Positions 56,341-64,000 of a stretch of 64,000 nucleotides of DNA are shown piece after piece. Below the pieces are notes generated by a model, which had not been told where the DNA came from, searched no databases, and worked only from the letters and a program-made list of their open reading frames with translations. The position numbers and the translations under genes were made by a program. Source of the stretch: Cylicocyclus nassatus (taxonomy: Eukaryota; Nematoda; Chromadorea; Rhabditida; Strongylidae); NCBI GenBank assembly GCA_958299035.1, contig CATQJL010000001.1, positions 83,205,071-83,269,070 on the forward strand, read 5' to 3'. How positions within the stretch are numbered: position 1 is the stretch's first letter; each line of letters starts with the position of its first letter.

Positions 56341-57901
56341 CGAAAATAATGTGCGAGATAAAAGCGTTGAGATGTTCTGGGAGGTGCTTGCCTTGTCATC
56401 TCCAAGTTCTTGCATACTTATGCTGATGCAACTGATGTTACCTCAGTGCCGAAATATTTTAGCGCCTTGCCAGAACCGTGCTGTCGCCGTGTCGGAATCC
56501 TTGCACGCGCCCTGTATTGATCGATCGATGTTCAGGCACGGCGCTAGCACGAATCCGTTTACAAGGCCTATTAGGAAACGCTTCGCTTGTTTGTCGTTAA
56601 TCTTTGCAGAAAGTCAAGCTTTTCAAGTCTTTTATAACGATGCGTTCACTCCAAAGGCTACAGAGTACTCGACCGCTGCATCTTGGGCGGTAGCGTTTGT
56701 GAGCAGGCAGCTTTTTGAGCTTTAGCACTCTTCCACCAGCTGAGAACAGATAATGTGCCAGTGGCTTACAGTTTTTACAAATATGAAAAAGTGCTAGTAC
56801 TTTTTTTAACTCATGTAGGTAATTTTCAAAGATTTCGCGGCCCGTTCCTTTCCCCACCCCCTCCCCCCCCCCCCCCCACACACACACATACTCCCCTTCC
56901 TCCGAAGGGAAGAGACAGCGCAGAATGGCTACGGAGGCATTACGACAGTTCGCAGAGATTTTTTAGCCGTACCACTGAAAACCGCTGAGAAACGTCCCGA
57001 AGTCTCGCAGAATGTTTGCCTTCTATCTCACTAGACTTGAGTAACCTTCTACAATTTTACTTGGGAAATTTAAATTATTTTATAGATATTTTGAACTGCT
57101 CAAGTATAAAACTATAAAAGACTAATCAATTATGAAAGCCTTGAGAGTATCATATTGGCGGTTTTGCAAGAAACAGATTCATTTACTTTTTTCTTACAAT
57201 TTGCTTGTAGCTGAACCGATGCAAGTCTTTGCAAACCATTCTATGTAGTCGATGTGAACTGCATCTCCTATATGCAATAGTCACGCTTTTCAAACGAGAC
57301 CACTACAAACGACTAAATCGCTTACAAGCAACGATTTTGTATACGATAAGAATTATCTGATCACACTGTTTCCAAAAAATTTTAGAACTCATACGCAAAG
57401 TCTGTCTACTTAGAGTTTCTTGGGGCCAGGTTGGTAAATTGAAGATCAAGTTTGCGAAAAGGAGAAGCGCTTTCTAAGAAGCAAGGGTCAACCTTATCCT
57501 ACACGATGCGTAGTCTCATGACAATGATCTTCATTTCTAAGTGCTCCCATTAATTTCAGAATTGTGAAGAATTTATCAGCTGCCTTAGGGTAGGGGAACG
57601 AACTCCGCCAGTCTTAGCCCGCCTTCGCTGGCAATTGGTTCTTTTGCTGTACTGCTGCATGTCGTTGCAGGACCAGCAGTCCGTGGAGGCGTTCAATTGG
57701 CGGATTTCGTTCCCCTTCCCGCTGCGGGATAGTCATAGATTGCATATGCAGCCCCTGTTTCATGTTTTGAGAAAGTTTCGCACTGTGAGACCGCGATGAT
57801 TGAGGAACAGATTCTCGTGCTGGGACCACTTCAAAGTGCTTTTGTTTGCTAGTAGGCGTAGTCCCTATATGTGCAGTCAGTGAGCTGACATTCTGAGGAT
57901 A
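56341..57901. other. Intergenic sequence, nothing firmly recognised
   Basis: The ORF at 56351-56725 (124 codons) and the minus-strand ORF at 57614-57829 (Gln-rich, 71 codons) have no domain. A C-run (CCCCCCCCCCCCC) followed by CACACACACA lies near 56,865-56,888. The 57614-57829 ORF is divergent to the next gene and might be an exon, but nothing supports it beyond being open. Confidence 0.3.
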
Positions 57902-60492
57902 ATGTCATCGACCGAGGTAATTTTTGCGTACTCATGTTTACATGCTGGTTTCTAGCGATGAAAATGATCCTATTTTAGGATAGAAGCGATCATTTGAAAG
58001 GTCATGGACGCGTGAAAATCAACGTGGGTGGAACTATCTTTGAGACTACGATCTCCACCCTGACAAGAGTGGATAATACTGTCAGTTCTGATTTTTTCGA
58101 ATTTCCCAATCCTTCAGCTAATAAATGAAACTTCAAAGGTACTTTCTACTATGGTTGCGGATCGTTGGCAGAATCAAGAGGAATTGTTTGTGGATCGAAG
58201 CCCAACGCACTTTGAAAAAGTACCATGCAAGCCAGTTTCCCCAACAGAGAATCTAGCAAAATTTGTGTTTCAGATACTAAACTACTTGAGAGATGGAAAC
58301 AATTTTATTCTTCCTGCGGATTTTGAAGCTAGAGAGAGCCTTCGAAGGGAAGCTGAGGTGAGATCCATATTTATAAACTATGTAGTGTGTTGGCTACTTG
58401 CAGTTCTACAATCTTCCTGGCCTTGCCGAATTGTGCTCCCCGGGTTTCCATGTAGGTGATTGCGTGCAGTGGAATTAGACCGCTATAGAAGCATATTGGA
58501 AACACATCGCTAGGTGAGAGATGTCGAGGCAAGCCTATAGAGTCAAGAAGAGCACATCTTGAAGGCAGCATACGCTCAAATTTCTATCAAAATTTTCAAG
58601 TGGTATTTGAACAGTTCTTTTAGAAGAGATAATTGCACACAATTTCTTATATAGAAAACTCGGTTAATCTCGAAGTATTAGAGAATCTAGTTGACCAATC
58701 GGCAAATGCTGGTCATCAGATGAAACTAGTTTGGTATCAGCAGTTCTGAGTAAGTCCGCGAACATAAGTGTTGGGAATCGATTACTTTCTCAACGTCAGA
58801 AGGATCTATCTTGAAAGGTGTGGGCCGAATTTCTCGAATAGCAAAATAAACGCTTTCTCCTTTTGTTAGGATCTTTGAACACATATCCCTTCTTTCCTCT
58901 GCTGCCATGTTATTAATGAGTTTTCTTTCCAGCTTATGAAAATTAGTTCGATAATTTGGATCAGTGAGATCAAAATCAACAAAGAAAGGAATTTTCGAAA
59001 CGCTTCCCCCCCCCCCCCGAGAACGGGTCGCGAAATTTTTGAAAGTTGCTTACATGAGCTATAAAATTGTGTAAATGACGTGTTCATAATTGTAAATAAT
59101 TTAAATATTTTTGAAAAATTTTTAAAAAATCAAATTAGCCTTATAAAAAAATTTTTTTCGGGGCGTGGCTGACGCCACGCCCCCTTTTTAATCCTGGGTA
59201 CGCCACTGCCTACGGTTGATATATTACAAGAATTCAGTCACCTGAAGAGTGCATGCATGAAGAGTTGGATAAGTTCTAAGTATGAAAATTTGCAAGATAA
59301 GATATTCTTGAATACGTAAAATTCACAGATAGATTTTGGAACTTGTGTGGATCGACAACTTCTATGTTATGTTTTGTGATTGAAAGAATCACCACCGCTT
59401 CTGCTAGATCTGAATTAACACAAGGTGCTTTACAAACTTTCTCAAGCGCAAACACTAGAAAAGCTCATTTTATCCGAACATTTAATTAAAGTATAAAGAA
59501 ATGAAAAAAATAGAGTCAACTAGTTATGAATACAATATTCATTCCGTATTATGCGCCATTTCTTCTGATTACGATGCGCGTGCGGTAGATGGCTGAAAAT
59601 CCCGAATGTGCTCAAAACCTTGCCTGAAGGGGTTCGTGAGCATGTTGGTTGCAGATAGTATCATGCTGGTTCGCTGTAGCAATGCCTTACTGGTAGAGTT
59701 ACGATGCGCGAAAGAGCAACCATTCCGCTTTCAACCCACTTAGATCCTAGAAGTCCAAGAAAAGGCTTTATTGTGCGAGAGACTAGTGCGATATACCGGA
59801 TCAGCACGTTGGACAACACACCTGCACAAAGATTGGAGCAGATCTATCATATTGGCCACTAACCGTACAGATATCTTAAGTCCGTGGAAAAGTTTCCAAG
59901 ACGCAAGAAGCATGATATTCGTAATGAGCATACTTAGGAACCTCTCTAGGCAAAGCTTTATACAAATTCGGGATTTTTAGCAATCTATCATCACCCGCCA
60001 TAACCCAGATGCGCTGCGTAGGAAATGAATATGATTTTTTATGTTCAGCTTGCTAAACATACCCACTAGACGAAGTTTGGGGCAATTTCTTGATGTTGAC
60101 CCCCTAGCGTAATCCTACCGTAACTCCACCAGATGGCACTACTGTGGTAATCAACGTGCAAAATAATCGCTTTAGACAAAGTTCTAGAATCCGCGATTTT
60201 CATTTTTTGGAGCAACTAATAAAATAGCACCTAGTTTCTCTTATCGTCAAGATGGTCTCTCTTTCAACTGTCGTTTTTTAGGGCACTAAATGATTATATT
60301 AAAAATTCTATGTGTGGCCGCAATGAACTTTTGATTGTGGATCGTAGATCGCTTCGTCTGTACGAAAGTCCAGACAGCTCCGAAGGCGAAAAGTGGATGC
60401 ATGTGAAGCATGAAATGCGATTCATGAAAGGATCTGTGAAGGGGGTAATGCAATTTTTAAAATTAAGAAACTTGTTGTTTATTCAAAAATGA
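57902..60492 (+). pseudogene. KCTD-like BTB/T1 domain gene, copy G, one in-frame stop
   Basis: Exons: 57902-57916 (MSSTE), 57979-58080 (VKINVGGTIFETTISTLTR), 58139-58219 (VLSTMVADRWQNQEELFVDR ... HFEK), 58274-58357 (ILNYLRDGNNF ... RRE), 58404-58513 (FYNLPGLAELC ... VGDCVQWN) and 60282-60492 (ALNDYIKNSMCGRNE ... KHEMRFMKG). Introns are 62, 58, 54, 46 and 1,768 bases. Phases agree across every junction. The only lesion is TAG at 58476-58478, after which the family sequence (TAIEAYWKHIA) continues in frame to the donor. It is either a recent pseudogene or makes a T1-only protein of about 118 residues. T1 domains oligomerise; family members often recruit substrates to cullin-3. No function is shown here. 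Confidence 0.78.
58514..60281 (+). other. Long last intron of KCTD copy G, with repeat insertion
   Basis: It is much longer than the corresponding intron of copy F (114 bases). It contains a C-run near 59,007 and the dispersed repeat ending AATCCTGGGTACGCCACTG (about 59,040-59,207, shared with 34,717-34,917). No gene seen inside. Confidence 0.55.
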
Positions 60493-61254
60493 GGATTTGC
60501 AGCTTGAATCAGAGACTTGCTGCTTTGTAGAATGGGACGTTGGATGGCGTACACATCATTTCACGCAATCTGCACTACGATTGGCAAACTAGCCGTGGAT
60601 TTTCTTTTGTGTAAACAGCCACATTTATTTTGACCAGCTTTGTGCTGATGCCATTTATTACCAAGAATCAGCCAATGGTTCTCAAGTAATCCACATAAGA
60701 TCCAAGTAACAGAACACGATATTCTTAGCATAAGAATTATATTATATTCTATTTCTTATAGTCTTAGAATAAGAATAAAATCTGTTTAATTTCTGCAGTC
60801 ATGTTAATAAAGTTGTACAAATAAAGCTGTACATTTCATCAGGCATCCCTCAGCGATCCTTTGAACGAACGAAAATTTTCCTTTTTCTCGCCTCACTGCG
60901 AGAAACAAAAGACAATTTTTCAAGATTTTGGATTAGCAAAGTCCTCATTGGTATTTGGATAAACTTTCGACCAACGGAAGTTGACCGTTGAACTTTCGAC
61001 CAACGGTCGAAAGTCGTATTCCGTAAAAGATTCAGATCTTAGATCTCGCTGGAATCTCGTCTCACTGGCTAGGTTTAGTCAGCGCAGTGTACGGACATGA
61101 ATCCAGAGTAATTTCATTGTTGATTTTTATTTAGTGGTGTTCTTTGGGCACTTCAAAGATCAAGCCATATTGATTAAAACAACGTATACGGTAAAAACCA
61201 AAGAATGTGCTTTGCATAGACTAAATCTGCAAGGGAGTAGTTCTGCTACGGAGG
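60493..61254. other. Intergenic sequence with a small repeat
   Basis: AACTTTCGACCAACGG occurs twice (60962-60977 and 60991-61006); the second copy is followed by its inverse (GGTCGAAAGT), forming a hairpin. Otherwise nothing recognised. Confidence 0.45.
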
Positions 61255-61500
61255 ATTCAGTTTGAGTGTCACGGTCGACGCGGCTCGGGTCTTCATAAGC
61301 CGCCTTGATTGGGCCACTCGACGCGTTCGCAAAAGTGTCTCAGGCAATATGTCAGCCATTGATCCTTGAGCGTACGGTAGTTCCAAAGCCTTGAGCGCGA
61401 GAGAATACCGTAACCACTGAGGGCGAACGCGGCGAGAGACCCAAGCGAGGCGACTCGCGAGGACCATAGCTGCGCCGACCGTGACACTCAGACTGGAACT
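61255..61500. repeat. Dispersed inverted-repeat element, copy 2 (partner 10,770-11,010)
   Basis: Ends GAGTGTCACGGTCGACGC and, inverted, GAGTGTCACGGTCGGCGC. The interior is clearly related to copy 1 (AATACCGTAACCACTGAGG, CCCAAGCGAGGCG). The minus strand again reads open, with RVRPQWLRYSLALKALELPY. Confidence 0.62.
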
Positions 61501-62378
61501 CTCTGCAGCTGGAAGCGGACTTGCGGACTGACCACTGAGTCATACGACGTAAAATCGAATCTTTCGCTTCGATATACTAATTGCTTTCTTTATACTGGTG
61601 ATACTTTCCTCTCATAGGAAACACTCCATAGCTCTAAACCGCTAATACTACTAACAGTTGGATCTTAAAACTTCATCTTACATTTCGCTGAACTTTGCGT
61701 GACAATTGCCTGTCAGCATGTTCACCAAATTATGAAAATATACTTATTCCGTACTCGTATAATGTCTTTATGGGGGATTACTGTAATAAAGGAAATTTGG
61801 GGATTCACAGCAACTACGACCGTACGAGCTATCTGAGACATGTGAACATGATCAAAAACAATCGAGTTTCTGCCTGGGCGCTGCCTGGAAACGGCAGCTT
61901 GCTTGTTTTTCATTGGTTTTGAGCACTTTAAACAGTTTCGCCCACCAAGAACAATTTATTCTAGGAAAAGAGGTCGATTGTTTCGTAGATTTGAAAGATC
62001 GGCTAATCACTACTCTCCAATGTTTCAAGAGAAGCTCTCAGTTTTCTGTTCCTGAAATTACCCGCTGAGCATAAACAAGCAGAGGGCTAAGCTTTGGAAT
62101 TCTAGAAATTGATGAGGAAAATGTAAAAAGAGCTGTAAAAGGGGGGGGGGGTGGTAGTGGGTACACCAAAATATCCAAGGTAGTGCTTCTTCTTTTAGAC
62201 TAAATTGTAACATCTACGGTAAAGATTATGTGAGTTTTTCCATAGAGTGTTTTCATATAAAAACCCTCCATCGCTTCTTTTTGGAATTTCGGTGTCATTT
62301 GCACGTTCATAAGCGCAGCATCTGCGCGGTTTCCATGACTCATTCGTCGATTCCCATCAGCTTCACGCGGCCGTCAAC
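61501..62378. other. Intergenic sequence, nothing recognised
   Basis: ORF 61695-61922 has no domain. A G-run (GGGGGGGGGG) is at about 62,142-62,151. Confidence 0.35.
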
Positions 62379-63309
62379 ATGGTAGGTTTAATGATTGTGA
62401 AACGAAATTAGACTGCCATGACTACTTCTACCATGTTTACTGTGCAAATTTTGACAATGAAAAAATCTTCAGGAAGACAAAATCCTATCTCCCAAATACA
62501 CACGTGTGAAACTCAACGTTGGCGGTACAGTTTTTGAGACCTACCTTTCTACTCTCACAAAAGTGAATGAAAGTGTGAGTTGGAGCGCGTTTTCATGTTC
62601 ATTACAGTCATTTCAATATTTGAAAAGGTGCTATCCGCTATGGTGGCCGAGGAAATACAAAATGGGGACGAACTGTTCATAGATAGGAATCCCCTGCTTT
62701 TTGCCAAAGTTAGAAACCTGATTCGCAGTCTTAGTGCGAAGTTTCTCAGTTCAGGTACTGGATTATCTACGAGATGACGAGCGTTTTGTTCCTCCATCTG
62801 ACGATGATGCCAGAGAAGCACTTCGGAGGGAAGCTGAGGTCTTTCTTTGATAAAGAAGGAGCAATTCCTAAGATGTTATTTAGTTCTATTATCTGCCCGA
62901 GCTCGTCGAAAAGTGCTTGCCCGAAAAATTTCATACTGGTGTTCAAGTAAAATGGAAGGAAAGCGCTATCGAATCGTACTGGAAGGTTTTCGCCATGTAA
63001 GAAAAACTTGATTTTTTATACTTAGTTTAGTCTTATGTCACTGCGAAAATGCATGCGTTTGCATGGAAAATGTATTGAATAATTTTATACCGTAGCGTAA
63101 CTTTTTCAAGGGCTTTTGACAGACCCAGCTGCGCACTTTGTGCGTACTCGCACACTGCAGACCCGAAATGTCTGTTTCCGCAATTTTCGAAGTCGCGAGA
63201 TGGGACACCCAAGGACGAGTATTGCTTAGCACTGAAGTATCAAATGCGCTTTATGAAAGGGAAAGTGACATCGGGAGTATGCGCTATAGTATGTATACTT
63301 CTCTCCTAG
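62379..63309 (+). CDS. KCTD-like BTB/T1 domain protein, copy F, apparently intact
   Basis: Exons: possible ATG-only first exon at 62379-62381 before GTAGGT; 62473-62574 (VKLNVGGTVFETYLSTLTK); 62628-62708 (VLSAMVAEEIQNGDELFIDR ... FAK); 62755-62838 (VLDYLRDDERFVPPSDDDA ... RREAE); 62884-62996 (FYYLPELVEKC ... WKESAIESYWKVFA); 63111-63309 (AFDRPSCALCAYSH ... LALKYQMRFMKGKV, stop 63307-63309). Phases agree at every junction, exon sizes equal those of the other copies, and no stop or frameshift is seen; about 193 residues. The first three coding exons form the T1 domain. The last has a CxxC pair (CALC) and the family's KYQMRFMKG. The start is the weakest point: a one-codon exon is unusual and the real start may lie elsewhere. 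KCTD-type proteins oligomerise through T1 and often bind cullin-3; the exact function is unknown. Confidence 0.72.
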
Positions 63310-63429
63310 AAAATCTTTTAGTTTTTCCAGCCTTTTGGCAGTCTCCCTGGCTGTTTCGTTATATGGGAGAGTCCCTACGACAAGTATCCGTTACACATCC
63401 CAACGTCTGCATTGCGTTTAGCGAAGTGA

Positions 63430-63890
63430 TACGCTCTTTTCTATTTCAACATTGCTCGTGGTTTGAACTGAGCTTTGTAAACTCTATGTGTGTTCGACCG
63501 CCCGAACTCATATGTATTTCGATAAATCATGCTGAAGCGTTGTTGACATATGAAGTAGTTGCTGCGATATCACCGAAGAAAAATCGTGAACGATGACCAA
63601 ATCCTGCACCCACAATCTCTGAATAACCAAAACGTTTTTATTCAACATTGCTTTGAGAAACACAGACAGTTCTGAGTGTAAATGAGCTCAAGTGCAACTC
63701 ATCTAGGTTTACAACTCATTTGCTATCATAACATGTAAATCCTATAATGTTTATGATATCGGTTCAACACTACAAAGTGAGAATTTCTGAGAGAAAAAAA
63801 AGTCTAGTCAGGCACCGAGATAAAGATGTTTTCTATTCGCAACTGTGCGAAGAAGATTCGAGATGGTGATAAATTTATTTCAGCTACAAT
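63430..63890. repeat. Segmental duplication, copy 2 (partner 52,590-53,090)
   Basis: Downstream flank of KCTD copy F, alignable over about 450 bases with indels. The ORF 63138-63596 that covers part of it uses a frame other than the KCTD exon and is a shadow. Confidence 0.7.
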
Positions 63891-63920
63891 ACCGCTCACA
63901 TTTTTTGAAAAAAAGACGCG

Positions 63921-64000
63921 AATGTATGGACGTGTATGGACATGTACGGACATGTCCATGCATGTATGGACATGTCCGTACATGTCCGTACATGTCCATA
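63921..64000. repeat. Palindromic short tandem repeat at the window edge
   Basis: Repeats of ATGTATGGACATGTCCGTAC-type units; GGACATGTCC is itself a perfect palindrome. It runs to the last base, so the full length is unknown. Confidence 0.8.

Noticed and set aside
57614..57829. Gln-rich 71-codon minus-strand ORF upstream of KCTD copy G
   Set aside because: Could be an exon of a divergent gene, but I see no family match or convincing splice pair.
63138..63596. 152-codon ORF covering the last KCTD exon of copy F
   Set aside because: The family motif MRFMKG and the phase from exon 4 are in another frame; this ORF is a shadow.

Overview
The window looks like nuclear DNA of a nematode. The introns are very short (about 43-114 bases) with TTTCAG/TTTTAG-type acceptors. 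The mobile elements are types familiar from nematodes: Bel/Pao LTR elements, one with a phlebovirus-like envelope gene, a GIY-YIG Penelope-like element, small Helitrons and mariner/Harbinger MITEs. I cannot name the species. Most of the window is repeats; host genes are few and mostly broken.

Layout. 1-7.1 kb: the 3' part of a Bel/Pao retroelement on the + strand, with an intact pol (RT, RNase H, integrase), a long two-part envelope-like ORF, a small third ORF preceded by a splice acceptor, and a probable 3' LTR. 7.1-19.6 kb: low gene density with MITEs, two broken KCTD-like (BTB/T1) genes (11.1-13.0 and 16.2-16.8 kb) and a decayed Penelope-like element (16.9-19.0 kb, minus). 19.6-27.3 kb: a large inverted repeat whose right arm received a 4.2-kb non-autonomous Bel/Pao-type element (22,789-27,007, minus). 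That element has near-identical LTRs, a 5-bp target duplication, frameshifted gag and protease remnants, and no RT or integrase. Its leader carries five tandem hairpins whose stems covary. 27.6-28.7 kb: two head-to-tail Helitrons next to a third broken KCTD copy. 29.0-34.7 kb: a fold-back element, a TA-flanked 2-kb element and a mariner-type palindromic MITE. 34.9-48.8 kb: a GTATGTGT microsatellite running into nine tandem copies of a 1.38-1.42-kb unit. 48.8-50.0 kb: a Helitron split by a mariner MITE. 50.6-51.9 kb: a decayed 28S rRNA pseudogene. 52-64 kb: more MITEs, segmental duplications, a KCTD copy with one in-frame stop (57.9-60.5 kb) and one apparently intact KCTD-like gene (62.4-63.3 kb).

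How it fits together. Five KCTD-like copies lie on the + strand with the same exon sizes (about 102, 81, 84 and 110-119 nt, then a last exon), so this was a local family that has been eroded by transposons. Several insertions can be dated relative to each other from target duplications and nesting. The most unusual signal is the covarying hairpin array in the leader of the coding-deficient LTR element: it moved recently without its own enzymes, so the array is a candidate RNA packaging or dimerisation signal. All calls come from reading the sequence; no database search was run.
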